Shown one piece after another: positions 11,106 through 25,057 of a stretch of 64,000 nucleotides of DNA. The notes beneath the pieces are model-generated. The model saw only the letters and a list, made by a program, of their open reading frames with translations, was not told the origin of the DNA and did no database searches. The stretch is from contig NC_092868.1 of NCBI RefSeq assembly GCF_032062135.1, forward strand, positions 50,733,696 through 50,797,695. Direction: 5' to 3'. The stretch's first letter is position 1, and every line of letters starts with the position of its first letter. The DNA comes from Pyxicephalus adspersus (taxonomy: Eukaryota; Chordata; Amphibia; Anura; Pyxicephalidae). The position numbers and the translations under genes were made by a program.

Positions 11106-13894
11106 AACAAGGCAAATGTCACTAATATGGTTGCAGCCTGAAAACATGGGTCAGAAGATAGAGAAGGTTACATTAGACTTTCGAGAGGTCATGTTTATTA
11201 CAGCTGCTTCACCAATTGAAGCCCCACTACCAGTAATGGCCACTGAAAGGCTAATTTTGTCTTTTATTTCACAAGTTAATTTTCTTTTATTTCACAATTA
11301 AAAAAATGTAAGACTCTCATATATATGTAATTACCCTCCAATCTCTAACTGCCCAGGACAACATCTTGGCATTGCCTATTTGAGGAATATAATGCATTTT
11401 TAAAACCTCATTGCCATACAAAGTCCCTTGCAAGTCCAGGCTACAGCACTATTTAACGCCTTTGACAGCTCTCATGTAATAGCCTCCACTGTAACAACTC
11501 TCCCATGGATTTGATTGTATCGCCAGAAAATGTTAACGCATCAAATTCTTTCTTTTACAATTAAGAGTAATGGGGCGCATTGACCTTATTTATGCCTCGC
11601 TGCAGAGCCAGATAAATTATTAAACATATTGGGACACTGAGCTCTTATAAATTATTGCTTTTTTTTCACACCAAGCAGAGTGATGCAAAAAAACAGGATC
11701 AAGCATTTCTGTTTGTAGTCTGCTGTCTGTAACTGATTTATAATTTGTAGCTGAATATTAACAAAGATCAGTCAGGAGTGGGCACGAGTGAGAGTCATAA
11801 TAGTACTAAAATGTTATGATTCTGCCGGCAAAGCTTTATATTGGCCTGTTATGCTTTAGGAGCGACTTTTCAACTCAAAGCTCAACTCCAGGAACAGGAC
11901 CACTTAACCTCTTCCAGTAAGGAAGGGTCCTTCAATGTCCGGGAGCTGTACCCAATCCCATACATTTATCATCACAGATGTACCACAGCATTCAAATAAT
12001 GAAGCCTTGGACTGTGTGCTTGCTGATTGGCTAGGAGGAGAGTAACACAAGAATACCACCCTAGTTCTGACTGCATGGGGGTAGGTTATGGGCATACAGC
12101 TTCTTCTGTACTGTGTCATATGTGGAAACATGAAGATTTCCTGGACTCAGGGTTGGTTTTAGGGTAGGGAAAGCTAGGCAAATTCCCGGGGCCCCCACCT
12201 TCTCCAGGGCCCCATGTTTCAGAATGGCAGGGGTACAAGAAGCTGGATTGCTGTGCATGAGACTCCACTTAATATTTGTCCAGTCTCCCAATTTGTCTAA
12301 AACCATTCATTCCTGCACTTAGAAGAATCCATGCATTGAGGGACCCATCTACTGGAGAAAAGAGGTGGACTGTTTTCAAATCACGTGAATAATCTTGTAC
12401 CTGGAATTTAGTTTAAAGAGTCAGCAATTGCCTGAAATATCTACTTTCTTAACTATCTAACCCTATGCACAGCCTCTTTGTAACTTTATACGTGAACAGC
12501 TTCAGTCAGGAGTTGCAGGCCACTTTAAGTTGAACAGAAAATACCTTCTCAACATCCTTACGATCAGGAGGATCTCAGTGCAGAGCACAGGGAGTACTTA
12601 CCTTGACTTGTTATGGTACATTTTTATTGACAGGTTTATTTTAAGAGAGGGTTAGGTGTTCATCTTCTAGTGCTAGATACTTTTCCATTTTATTTAAACA
12701 TAAAGGGAACTTCATGGTTCTTTCCTTTTAAAGTTCCTACTCTGACAAAAAATGACCATAAGGTTTAAACATACATTGTTTTGCTTTTTACCAAGAGTTT
12801 CCCTTTAAGGTTGGCCTGACAATATTTATGGATTACTAGCTCTCCCCTCAGATAATTAGCCTGCCACCTTCCAGTAATCTCCCCCCAGTTCTCCGTTCAT
12901 TGTTTTCATACCTCCTCTGTGATCCACAGGGGATTTGACAGTCTCATAGAAAGCACTGCGATATGGCAAAGCGCAAATGATGAAGTTCAATTGCAGGTTT
13001 TGTAATCAGCTTGCCATCTTGACACAGAGCGTGTCACCGGCATTGCTGCGTGCTGCAGACTGACAGCAGATCGGCCTGGAACATCAAGTGCGTTTCACAA
13101 ACACTCAGCCTTTAAATCACTGTCTCATTTCATCTAGGCATGGCACTTCAGCCTTGTCCGGGCAACGCCGCAGGCCGTCCCTAGTACCCTACTTAATTAC
13201 CATTATTTATTTATTTATTTGCCACCTGGCAATCAGAAATCCATTTTCTAAGGGGGTTGAAAGGCGACTATGATGGTTGAAAGTGCTACAAGGAGGCCTC
13301 TAAAAAGAAATGACCTTTTTTTGTTTTATTTTCAGTGAGGAAAGAGAAATGGGAGAGTGAATGAGTGCCAGCAATCTGAATTGATCACTTGCTGATTTGA
13401 TTGCAGTCAAGTGAACTTTAATTGATTGCTTAGGGGGTCACTGTAATTTTGCATACTGTCATTGTAATGCCTTAACAAACAAACCCGTATACATCAACAA
13501 ATCTGCACCTGAAGAAACACTGCCATCAATTATGTATTGCTTTTAATGCAAGCAGTGTAAGTAGCTGAATTTGACCTGGTATCACCCTCTTACAATCTCT
13601 GTACAGCTGGAGCTGGAGCGCGAAAGGAAGCAGTACAAATAGCCAATTGGATCATTTGCCAACAGGAAGTGTGCTGATAGGAGGGAAAAAAATAGAGCTC
13701 ATTACTGTCCAGCTATAGGCTAGGATAGCTTAAGAATGACCTAGGCTACGCCGAAGCAGGTTGACTGTTAACCAAATCAGACTGAGGACATCTAGCCTCC
13801 CCCCAAAAATTGTGAAATTTCCAAATAGAAGGTGAATATTGCAGCAAAAGTTGTTTTGGTAGTCTATATTTGGTGCTGGGTGACTTCATGCAAT
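11106..13894. other. No gene seen; possible repeat scrap and CpG-bearing stretch
   Basis: 12147-12235 (CAGGGTTGGTTTTAGGG, GGGGCCCCCACCTT) resembles decayed dispersed-repeat sequence. 12990-13190 is more CpG-rich and complex, and is followed by an ATTT run at 13203-13220. 13600-13690 carries a weak family D match (GTGCTGATAGGAGG). Open frames of up to 81 codons have no recognised domain. Confidence 0.4.
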
Positions 13895-14082
13895 GGACCT
13901 GATTTTTTAAAGCTCTCCAAGACTTGAAAAGATACACTTTCATCCATGAACCTGTGTGATCAAACAAACCTGGAATGGGTTGCTTAAGAGCATTTGCTAT
14001 TTCTTAGCAAATGTTTTAAATCCTGGACTAGATCCATTCCAGATTTTTGGATCAACTTGGATAACTTTAATAAACCAGGCCC
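13895..14082. mobile_element. Palindromic MITE family A, copy 3
   Basis: Starts GGACCTGATTTTTTAAAGCT and ends TTTAATAAACCAGGCCC. The interior reads CAAACCTGGAATGGGT, then GCATTTGCTATTTCTTAGC, then GGACTAGATCCATTCCAG. The right arm has lost about 25 bases between its TGGATC and ACTTTAATAAA blocks, so it is more decayed than the copies at 27628 and 44930. Confidence 0.8.
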
Positions 14083-17000
14083 AATATTAGGGGTGTTCAA
14101 CTATCACTCTAACACCCAGCTCCAACTCAACCTGTTTACCCCTCAATTTAATGCATCTTTCTGACCAACAGAGAGATGCATTTTAGGGGTATGTGCCAAA
14201 TGGATGCTATTTTCTAATTTTAAAGTATATGTAGGCCCCGTTGAGTGTCTGCTTCCAACTTTGCAGATCAATCAGAACTCAAAAGGTACAACAGGTTTGC
14301 TGAAGGCGTTTATTTGAAGTGAAAAGTAAACCGTCAATAACCCTGCCATTATAAGTTTGGCAGGCACTTTGTGCTGAAGCATTATGGATGCCATTATCCC
14401 AGCATATTTATGCTGTGTCAACAGCTGGCCTTAAAACAGGGACACTTGGAGTGATTGCTCAATACTTAGACAAGCGTGGCAATGTCTGACAGTGACCTAG
14501 CAATGTGATCACATTTCTATACCATAAACATTGATGAGTTTCTTATGAGTTATTTCAAGCGCTATTTCCCACAAAGTTCCTTGACAAACTTCTTGCCTCT
14601 ACTCCTGTTGCAAGCCATTGACTTGCTCTGGGGCCATTCAAGAGCTGATTCAGCATATCTATCCTAGAGGAGTTATAGACCTTGTCACTTCTTGTATTGT
14701 TCATTGGGATCTAAATCTCATAAGCCTGTCCAAGACTATTTTTGGTCAAGTCTTCATAAATGTATAGCAAAAATACATGTTATAGAAAGTGACAGAGTCT
14801 TCACATTTCTTCACATACTTTAAGATATATCTATAGTTATAGCTTTATTTTCCCAGTTTTGGATAAAGTATGAAAACTTATGGAATTATTGTCTGTGTTC
14901 CTTGCTTTGTCTACATGTTCTGGTATCCAGAAGAATCTAAAATTGTACAGTTTACATTTTTCACCAGAACAAGATAAATCTCCTAATGAACTTGTTGAGG
15001 TCTCTATATGTTTGAGAGGTTTCCTTTCTTGTCTTCCTTTCTTGCTCAGCAATAAAAATATGATCAAAAATTCTAACCATTCCCTATTCTTTAAAAAGAT
15101 TATAGATATATCTAAAACAAAAACTGTAGTTGCCTATACTGGCTTCAAAATACACTTTTTGCTCAGTTGTCCCTCTTTTTTTCTCCTATATCAATATATA
15201 ATCAGCTCTATTGTTTTTTGCAATAATCAAAAATGTTATATTAGACAAAACCTTTCATCTAACCTCTAAATTTTCCACTTTGAAAGTAAAGTATATAGGA
15301 AACATGTTGGTGAGAAATAACCATGTGCCAAACCAATCAGTTTTTGCATATTATTCATGATTTTCTCTCTCTGAGAGTGTTGGATGGATCTGTCTTTGCT
15401 TGTATACTTGCCTCTACAATCTGTGTACTTACCCTACCTTTACAAGCACTAGGACCCCCTAGATATACTGGGGCCTGAATGGATAGTGCAGCACATTGCA
15501 GAGAAGGTAGGTGCAGCATTTTAAAAGCCTCTCCTAAAAAGTGAACCCATTTCTTTGCCAATGGAGAACAATACAACAGGTTCACCTACTTCTCCCCAGC
15601 TTGACATAGTCACCTTTTCTTTGCTCTACCACTGGTTTGATTTGTCACCCATAGAGATAAATATCTGGTTGCTGCAGATATGGGAACCACCTGATTTTTC
15701 CTCCCACAAGAGAATGTTGCTGTTGTGATTACCTGCTTAGGCACACTGCACACAGGGGTGGGTTGTAGAGAACTCATGGCGCACCCATGGCAATGGAGTG
15801 GCATAGGTGGAACAGGAAAGGTAGCTGTCAAGTGAACCTGTTATTGTGACAATTGACTGTGAAAAGACTTCTCATTTTCTCCTACATTAATTTAACATTT
15901 TTTGGGTGGCATAACCCGAAATCTGCGTCGTTCATTTTATGTGTAATCATTTTTATGTTTCTTGAGAGCTCAGTGCCATAAAGGAGACGAATGAAAGCTC
16001 CGGGCAGGTAATTCTAAAATTAACTTTCCTGATGAGGCAAATAATTGTCCCAGTCATCCTGACACCGTACAGAATCTTGTCCTAGATTGTAAACAGAAGA
16101 AGCCAGAGCCAGCAAACTTTGCCTGGGTCTGTAAAAAAAAAAATAAAAAAAATAAATCTGTTTTCTCAGCTCTTCAAATAACTTCCACAGGATTTATAGA
16201 TCCCTTAAGTTCTTTTGGCTTTATATTGTTTACTTTCCTCTCTAAAAATGAAATCATTCAGGCGGTGAGTGAAATTTCCACTCAAGCCAGTTGGCAGACT
16301 AATTTTGAATGGGAGAGACTAAACGGAAAAGAAATGGCAATTGTTTATGTGAGCATGAAGCAAAATTTTAACAGACTGGGGCTGTATCTATCATGCTAAT
16401 ATGTCCAGTAATAGTTTCCTATTATCACCTGCTTTTTGTAGTTTGTTACATGAACAAAACAACTTTGAGCCTACAGAGCTACACTTGATTTTTAATTTAT
16501 CTTTTGGTATTAAGTTTTTTTTGGGAGGAATATAGATATGGTATGGATTTACAAGACAAACAAACATTTCCAGTCTTCATTATGGCCAATGGCATTTTCC
16601 AATGTTAAATGCTTTCTGGCAAACTATAAAGTAGGTAAGAAAATCCTTTACCAAAGATCTTCTAAAAATTGCAATCCTGCTGAAACTCTTTCCCATTTGA
16701 TTTCCATTTTCATGAAAATGGTTTACCTAAAGACAACACTCCTAGGTATTTATATTTTTGCACAAACTCAATTAAAAGAGGTTTGCTTTAAGCCGGAAAA
16801 TCATCATGGCTTCCTTCTTTCTTAAAGTACCCTGTTGTTTTCAACATGGAGCTGTAGCCACTAAACAAGTTCTCAGCGATCTCAGTCCTTGAAGAATCTG
16901 AGTTCTTGGAACAGCATCAGAGGAAAGCTCGCTCCAGGGTCAATATCTCTAAAGGACAAAGGAAGTCCGCCCAGAGTGGCATGCATTAATTATGACTTTG

Positions 17001-18844
17001 AACCACAAACTATTCTCAAAAGCTATTGTCTTTGTTTTTGATATTAAAGCCGATTATTAGGCCTTCAGAAATGGGTAACTCTGGCGTGGAAACCGCTAAT
17101 GGAATCAGACAATACTTTAACTGCTGCGATTCCTGATGAAAAGCTGAATATTAATAGAAGCTAGATAGCTTTTAAGATCACTTTTAATAAGCACGCCACA
17201 TTAAATGTTTTTGTTTAATCATCCTAACAACAGGATAACAAACATTGAAAGTGGCCTGGGGTCTGAAAACGGTGACGCTTTAGCCTCATTTGATTTGTTT
17301 TTCCATTGACCTTTAATCAACAGACACCAGGGTGTTTTTTTTTATTACAATTTTTATGCATCTCTGATACGATCTCCTGATTTTCATTGCTAACCTTTCT
17401 TAAAGCCCAACTCCAGCAAAATCATAGATTTATAAATATAAGTACCTGCAGTATTCGTCCCAGAATTTTTTTTTAAGCTGGTTGGAAAAGAGCTGTAGAC
17501 GGGTGGCGGCCCCTGTACTGTGATCCAACTTTTCAGTAACCATACAAAAAAAGCTGGGTGGTTACTTAAGCATGCTGGGTGGTGCTCCCAGCTAAAAGAG
17601 CTCTGGGGAGAATACTGCCCGGGCAGGTGTACACCCCTTATGCATAGAACCTAAAGCCTATTACTTAACTTGAGCTATGTGTACTCTAGGCTTAACTGTT
17701 GTTTGGTGGTAGCTGGAAAATTTACAGTAACACAGAATCATTTAGAGTGAGTGGAAAAGGTGGATATTCAATGCTTCTGAAAGATCCCACCTTATTCCAT
17801 TCATTGCCTTCCCATATTATGCTTTGTTAAGGAAGAACTTAGAACATGTGAAATCACACCTTGAATAATTCATAAAGCATCTTCTGGCCTAATGGTCCAT
17901 TTTATAAATACTACTTATAAGTTTAATTATGTGAAAAATAGCAAAAGTCTTCTTTTCTCAAATCCTTGACTCCATGTAAATGCAGTAGGAGACTAGATCT
18001 GCCTTATCCTGAATGGACCAGACTGCTTTTTAACAAATGAAAAACAGGCGTGTGGGTTCAAGTGTGATGACCCCTTCATTAGCCCAACAGTAGAAGTGTA
18101 AAACCCCTTTAATTACAACAGTTCTTTTCATTTTCATTCCAAATGTGCCTTCATTGTAGCAATGAAACTTCAGTGGATGATCACAGTTAAAGTCAAAAAG
18201 CGTCTTCAGTTTCCAAATTAATTCATGTTGAGCAGTTCTTAAGATGGATTTCGATCTGATTTTTGCATTGAACTGTGTCATTATGTGGCGCTCAAAAAAG
18301 CCTGATAAAATTAAGCGTAATGCAAAAACATGCTGAAAGGACAGTTCTGTGAAAATGTGAAACATTATTGCGTTGAGGAATGGTAGAGTAAGGGAATGAG
18401 CAAGACATAAAAACATTACCAGAGATAGATTTCTTTTAATGACTTAGACAATTCTATGAAGGAAGTCTTTGCTGATTTCTGTGATTCATAGTCGTTCTCT
18501 CAAAGTTTCCTGAACTTTCCAAAAGAAATTTGCTAATTTGTAAAGGAAAATAAATAGCAAGGATTAAATTGGAGATTCAGGGGAGCTGTCATCTCATGTA
18601 TTCTGTGGCCTTTTAATCTCGTCAGTCAATACTGATTAGGGAAAGTAATGCTACTAAAATGACTAGCGTAGAGTAGTGATCAATCACTAATCGTCTCCAC
18701 TGAAAAACTTAACCTGTAATCAAATGTTCCCTTTTTTTAAATTTGGTTCTACTTTAAACTACACCATGCTTTTTACCTGAATGGTCCATCTTGAAGCAAC
18801 TATTTATTCCAGTTGCTTTATAAATGTTTTTTTCTGTGACTCAT
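14083..18844. other. No gene seen; long AT-rich region
   Basis: Chance frames of 129 codons (14880-15269, plus) and 128 codons (18030-18416, minus) were examined and have no recognisable domain. 17400-17660 (GGTGGTTACTTAAGCATGC, CTAAAAGAGCTCTGGGGAG) has the look of a decayed dispersed repeat. 16980-17340 and 18030-18480 are complex stretches that could be non-coding conserved DNA. None of this can be settled from one sequence. Confidence 0.4.
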
Positions 18845-19270
18845 TGTATTGGCATTGTACACTTCCACTCCACTGTTTCTGCCCAACTTACTTATTTCCA
18901 ACTTTAAATACACACCTATCCACCCTCTTTACCCCTACAATGACCTACTAATGACTTCCTCACTCATAACCTATTCCCATGTGTGGCTCTTTTGTCCCAT
19001 TAGGCTTTCTCCTACCTTTAACTTATTTAAACAAGCCTTTAAAACCCACCTCCTTAAATTCACCTACCCATCTTTCATTCCATTAACTAGTCACAGTTCC
19101 ATTTCCCCTACCTATTGTATATGATTCTATTCCACCTTTACATTAAAAGCTTGAGTGAACAGTGTCCTCTTCTCCTCCTATGTCATAGTTTGTAATTGTT
19201 ATATATTTTTGTACAGTGATGCATAATATGCTGATGCTTTATAAATAAAAGATAATATTAATATTAATAA
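18845..19270 (+). mobile_element. LINE 3' end (C-terminal tail and 3' UTR fragment)
   Basis: The open frame at 18849-19124 (about 91 codons) carries RLSPTFNLFKQAFKTHLLKF. To me this resembles the C-terminal tail, after the reverse transcriptase, that I recall in amphibian non-LTR retrotransposons of the CR1/L2 type. After the frame come a pyrimidine-rich 3' region, GTTTGTAATTGTTATATATT, and a tail GCTGATGCTTTATAAATAAA with an AATATT run. The 5' part, with endonuclease and reverse transcriptase, is absent, which is the usual 5' truncation of LINE copies. It is a dead fragment. The clade is a recognition-based guess. Confidence 0.6.
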
Positions 19271-19709
19271 TGTTCAGACCCCCACATCACTGCTATGCCC
19301 TGCAATGATATAGGAGTCATCCCCTGTGTAGTTAAAGTCTAATTTGTTCTTAAATGTAAACCAAAAATATTTTCATTGAATTTGCATTATTTGTATAGTT
19401 TTCATACATAAATTATTTTTTGCTGCAATATTTCTTGCATACAGAGAATTCCAGTAATAGCACTTTCTACTTCAAGCTGACAATGTAAAGCTCTTGCCTA
19501 GTAATTTGCAGAAAGGTAGTCAGTCTGCAATATGTACTTCTTCAGGTAGGCTACCTTTCAGGTCTGTGCATGCCTTCAGATAAAAGTTACCCCACAGGAG
19601 TATGACAAAATTGCTGCTAATCGCAAAGCCCTGGTATAGTGTTGTCAGCCTAAAATTGCAAGTGCTATCACTAGCTGGATCTCCAGGTAAGAAATATTGC
19701 AATAGATCC

Positions 19710-19712
<3 letters not shown>
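19271..19712. other. No gene seen
   Basis: AT-rich sequence between the LINE fragment and an AT microsatellite. No recognised repeat. The two overlapping open frames of about 100-120 codons (19520-19892) run through the microsatellite and are not genes. Confidence 0.5.

Positions 19713-19748
<36 letters not shown>
19713..19748. repeat. (AT)n microsatellite
   Basis: About 18 AT dinucleotides. The words on each side, AGATCCACAATATAT and AGATCTGCAATATAT (from 19759), are near-duplicates, so the locus looks like a local duplication in which one copy expanded. Confidence 0.95.
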
Positions 19749-19750
<2 letters not shown>

Positions 19751-22700
19751 GTGGGAACAGATCTGCAATATATATATATTTGGGTGGGAAAACTTCTGCC
19801 TATTCAGGACTAAGCAACAGGTTTTGCTTTGGCTCCCCTTTCTTACCCAACAGCTCATAATCAACTTTTCTACTCCCACCTCTACTATGTAAGGTTTCTG
19901 TGAGTAATATTTAAACCCTAGCGGTCCAAAATAGAGTCAGCATTGTTTCCTGCACTTTCTCTTCCTGTTCTAGAAATAACTAGACCATCACAGATAACAC
20001 GCTAATGCCTATATAAAAATCATCTAAGAAATACAATCTTTTTATGTATATCTCAATAATTTTTTAGACCAGTGGGGGCAGTTTTTTCTTACCTGGGGTA
20101 ACATTTCCTTGTGTAATGATGCATGTCTTTAACATCATGAACTTGATTTATGATTGTTTCATAATTACAACACAAAGAATGAAAAATTACACCTCACAGC
20201 TCACTTGGATTTGACACCTGACAAACAGTCTTTGCAGATAAATAGATTTTTATTAAAAATTGCTTAAAACCCTTTACAGTTAATAATGGATATGGCAAAC
20301 CGGTTTCTCATCTTTTTAATTGCGTGCATGGCTGTAAAGAGACACTGTAAAGAGCCACTAAAATTTAGAGTGTATATAAACCTTATATTATTTTTAGCTT
20401 TGCTCAGCAAAATCCACTAAACTACGGACCCTTTCTTCCCTCCACACTCCTTTCCCCATGTTAACCATTTGAGTCTCCAGGCATTTTTCCCAATAACGCC
20501 CAGATTGTTTTTTTTTTTTTTGTTTCTGTGATGTTTTAGTTACATTGACAACCCTGATCCACAAAAGATACAGTATAGTAACTGGAAGCTGTCACCCTGG
20601 GATAGTAAGTTATTTACAGGCAGCATAACAAAAAAAGGTAAAAAAGCATAAAAAAGGAAACTATTGTGTTCAGACTGCCAGTAAGGTTTAACACTTGCTA
20701 ATGCCACTGAACAGCTTCCAACATGTAGCATCTCACCCATAGCAGCCTATAAAGAATAAATGGCTGCAGCAGTGAGCTGTGTAAAATGCTGTAAAATGTC
20801 CATTTACAACAGGGTGTAGGGTGGGCAGCTGGCAAGGTGGTAGCAGTCAGAATCCGGGCAGAATGCCTGTTCCCACTTTGGGTCTCAAGCCCTATTATAT
20901 CAAAACGTATGTGCTTAGGTTTAGATATACTTCTAAAGCAATACTAGACAAGAAGCAGAAGCATCAATACCTGACCTAACAATGAAGAGGGGGCTCAAAT
21001 TTCCCCAGGCACACTCCAAAATCTTGAGGAAACCTGTCCTAGACAGATGGAGATTGTTGCAGCCACAAAGGGGGAGAAGGGGTTGGGCAATTCCATATTA
21101 ATTTCTATGGTTTTAAAATAGGGTCTTATTCAAGCTCATATAGATGTCATGGTCAGTTGTCCACAACCATTTAGCCTTTGTGTATGTGACCATTACACTG
21201 CTTAAGGTTCCCTTATCTCCTTTCCCCTCAGAGTACTCCTTAAACTGAATTTCAGAAGAACATTTTAATAAAACAGTCTTGCAAAGTCGAAAATCGCTGT
21301 GACATCAGGAAGAATTTCTGAGACGTGTTGGACAGTCCAGGAAAGAGAAGGTGACATTTGAAAATACGACTCAGCTAGAGCCTCACTGAATGATTGAATT
21401 GCTTATCAAGTACATGTAGCAGCAAATGCATGTACTGCCTCTCATCAGCTGCTTTGTCTTACTGGAACGGGTGAGATAGGTGACACGCTGAATGCAGTTT
21501 AAAGACAGATAGATCTTTGGGGCAATGGAAAAAATTCATATTAGGCTAAGGAGTAATGTTTAGTTGTCACTATCGTGAAGAACTTTTTAATGAAAAGCAG
21601 AAGGGAAAGCTTCATATCGCTGTTCAAGGATAACCTTAATTTTACAGTCAGAGACCATTCGATTGTTAGTATTTAAAGCAACTTGGTAATTATAACGTTT
21701 AGCCGTTATTCCAAACAAATGTTTTGGAGGTTTTAATTTAAAGGTTAAAATTTAAGTCAATATAGAAAACTGAACCTTGAAATGCATAAAATGCACACTC
21801 TCTATCTGCTCAGGGTTTCAGTATTTCATCCAGGTATTGCTGCAATACATTTCCTTCTTTTGTGAGAAATCCTGTTATCTGTTAATACTTTATTGTATTG
21901 TGGGAATGGAAATCCCAAACATGCCCAATACAGGCTTCCTGATGTCTCCTACATGCAGAAGTACTAAAAACATCTTATTGAAACCAATCTACCTACCTAT
22001 CAGGTCAAACGGGTAACCTTGAAAAAATAAACCCCCATTCCCCTAGTTCCGGCTTCACCATTTTGCTCCACTGTTCTGTTGTCAAATTGGAGTCTTTGGG
22101 AAGAACCTAGTGCTTTTGGGTATGGGGCATCATGTAACTTTTTCTCCATACTCCCATGGTGCAGTGCTGGGACCTAAATCAAATATACTGTGTATGCATC
22201 GACTCCATAGGTTTGGACATCACAGGGTTTGGACTCCTGAACTAAATGTGGTGAAGAGGTAAATATAGGTGGGTCAAGGTTGGGCTTTTAGGTGATGTTG
22301 CCATCTTGCCATAAGTGGTCAAAAGTCTACTTATAAAAGGTGGCAGCTACAGAACTGAGATAGAGGATTCAAGAATCATATTTCCAGTGCCCTCCTAAGA
22401 TACTTTTTTGAATGATGGATTCAGCTGAAAACACAGAATAAAAATGACCTTACGCAGAGTAAAAGATCCCTTTACACATAAGCCCAACAAACAGCTTAAT
22501 AAAAAAAAAAATCACACAGAATTCTCTTCCTACAATAGACAATGTAGAGGTGCTGTGACAGCACTTATGGAAGCAAAAGCCATGTGTATCTGGGGTGGAG
22601 GATTCTGAGTAAAATCAGTCATTTTTTTGGATGTCCACTTTGGGCTGAGAGAACTTTTTGATTTTAACACTGCTACAATATGTGCTTAAAAAAATTAGTT

Positions 22701-24508
22701 CAATTTTACACTTTTTCAATTAGTTTTGGATTTTTGCTCCCAAAATATACAAGGGGTTGATGACTCTACAAGGGGATATCTGTATGACTAGATTCATTAT
22801 AGAGCATAATAGTAAAGAAGAACAAAACGGTAAAGCAAATTCTGGGGCAATGGGTAACACCATTCTTCTTCAATTGAATTTTTATCCCTTTGTCCATGAT
22901 TTTTACTACCCCCTTTGTATTGCTAATACTCAAACTAGCACTAAAAATAAAAAAACATAACACACCCCCCACTGGGATTTGATTAAATATTGTTATGTAC
23001 ATCCCCCCATCCTTCTTGTTAACAAGTAGCATATGGATGTTTTTTAAATCACAAATTTTGTAGTAAAACATGATTGCTGCAAAATCTCATTGCAAATGTA
23101 AATGACTTTGGAGGAAATGTGCAGTCAGCAGTGAAGGAGCCGGGATATTAGTTGCATTAGATCTTAATGGGTAAGTGCTTTGTACATAGTACCTGATCTT
23201 TAAGTCTGCAGTTATTCCTTGGTCATATAATAGCTCATATATAAAAACTAGAGGTTGGAAAAAGTTGTGTTAGAAACATAAAAAAAAAGTCCTATAATGA
23301 AAAGATTGATCATGTACGGACAAACTCTTCTGGCATGTTGTTGGCCTATTCATCTACACCTAGAACATGTATTCCAACATCCTTTTTGAAAGTTTTTATT
23401 TTTCTAAAATTGTGACACAGTAGACATACTCCAGAACTGAGAGCATCTTGTGACTGTGCCCCAAAGGTCTCAAAAACCCATCGAATTCCTCAAGTAATCA
23501 ACAAAAAGTTTCTGAACTCACCAGTCGAGGATCGTTGAATTCTATGCTCAATTTTAATCACTTTGGTCAAATAAATCAAAAAATTATTTAGTGATTGGGT
23601 CTATGAATCATTTAATGGACAGATTGATCAAATACAAAAAGTGATCTAGGTATGGCTACCCTAAGTCTAAAAAATTTTTTATAAATACCAAATTCCAGAT
23701 CTGCTCTTTACTGTTGAAGTTCTACTTTAAAAGGTAGCGTTAATATTTTTGATATTAAAAAGACGGGGGCTTAAAATCTCCGCCTAAACACAGGTGTCTA
23801 TTTTATCAAATCATCTCAGAAACGTGTAGGTGGACAATGGCCCTTAAAGTGATTACATTCCCTCTAAAACAAGCTCCAAAGTGTTACATTAATTATATTC
23901 TTATAGACATCAATCAAAAATTACAATCAATTTCAATTTTCAAAATTTCCTTTGACTGTGTTTTATCACGGCGTTCCAATGCGGCCAATGACAGATAATC
24001 CAATGTGACAGAAACATCATTGAATTTTAAACAATGCGGGTCAGCAGATTTATTTAATTAAAAAAAAAAACACACAATGACTAAAAACAGTTTGCTTGTT
24101 GATCCTGTGAATATAAATGATCCCAAGCACTTTTTTCCCCCCATATCAGACGTCCGCGTCACCCAGTCTGAACCAAAGATGATTAAATGTTGTTTTATTC
24201 ATATTAATTAAGGTATCAATTTAAGAGCTTCATGAAATTTTAATTTAAATTCTGAAAGCTGTGTACCGCTTTATCAGATGACTGATAAGACGCTTTTATT
24301 AATGAAAATATTCTGCCTGACAGAAAAAAAAAAGAAGGGCCCATGTAGGTAATTGATAAAAAAATAATACATAGGCCACTAAAGTGTACATAATGGCCAT
24401 TGTAGTGAATAGGCAGGAACTTTGAGACCATAAATACCAGTGCTGAATATTTAATTGAATTGGTCATACTATTTGACCTACATACTAGCACTACTTATTG
24501 GTGCAACG
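19749..24508. other. No gene seen; T/A tracts only
   Basis: Holds a T-tract at 20508-20521 and A-tracts near 22500 and 24060. Frames up to 101 codons (22766-23071, minus) have no domain. 21240-21760 and 23760-24300 are complex, TAATTA-rich stretches that look like vertebrate non-coding regulatory DNA, but nothing definite can be assigned. Confidence 0.4.
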
Positions 24509-24560
24509 CATATTCACCTCTTCTAGTCCGTGTATGGCATATCCACCTCTTCTAGTCCGT
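24509..24560. repeat. Two-copy 30-base direct duplication
   Basis: CACCTCTTCTAGTCCGT occurs twice (from about 24515 and 24544), in each case after a GCATAT-like word (GCATATT, GCATATC). One base difference separates the two units, so the duplication is recent. Confidence 0.8.
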
Positions 24561-24589
24561 TGTAAAGCACAGCTCACATTGGAAGAAGT

Positions 24590-24720
24590 AGAAGCAACAC
24601 AAGGAGCCAATCTGATGTGCAGTAGTTCATGCTGATAGGAAGTGAAAGGAGAGTAATAGATGAGCTTATCGGACTTCTGATTCTCCTTTCACTATCCAGT
24701 CACAGGTAGTGGGTGGGGTG
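24590..24720. repeat. Dispersed repeat family D with perfect 12-base inverted repeat
   Basis: AGTGAAAGGAGA (24641-24652) and TCTCCTTTCACT (24682-24693) are exact reverse complements separated by 29 bases. The left part (AAGGAGCCAAT ... CATGCTGATAGGA) is matched by 2424-2470 in reverse complement. The GATAGTGAAAGGAGA word, on the minus strand here, is matched at 5718-5733 and 61937-61952. This is the best copy of the family in the window. Confidence 0.55.
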
Positions 24721-24832
24721 GAGACCAATAAGTAAAAATGAAAGCTGTGAATGAAAAGGTAATGTTTACTTTCCCCTTACCAACTCTTTTTTCTTATAAT
24801 GTAGCAAGCCTTTACTGCAAGCCTGATACTAT

Positions 24833-25057
24833 GGGCCTGATTTAATTACAGCTCTTCAAAACTGGAGAAGATACAATTTCATTGGTGATTCTGGATATTC
24901 CAGCAAACCAGGAATGGATTTCTTAAAAGCCATTTGCTATTTGTTAGCAAATGTTTTCAATCCTGGACCAGATCCATTTCAGGTTTGCTGTATCACTCAG
25001 GTTCACTGATGAAAATAACTCTTCTCCAGTCTTGGAGAGCTTTAATAAATCAGGTCC
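24833..25057. mobile_element. Palindromic MITE family A, complete copy 4
   Basis: Begins GGGCCTGATTTAATTACAGC and ends TTTAATAAATCAGGTCC. It has both arms, with AGCAAACCAGGAATGGATT and its partner TCCATTTCAGGTTTGCTG, around the core CATTTGCTATTTGTTAGC. It is moderately diverged. Family C copy 2 follows about 110 bases downstream. Confidence 0.85.

Noticed and set aside
14880..15269. 129-codon plus frame
   Set aside because: Composition-driven and with no recognisable motif. A 76-codon frame overlaps it on the other strand.
18030..18416. 128-codon minus frame
   Set aside because: No motif or signal of a mature exon. The region is complex but could equally be non-coding.
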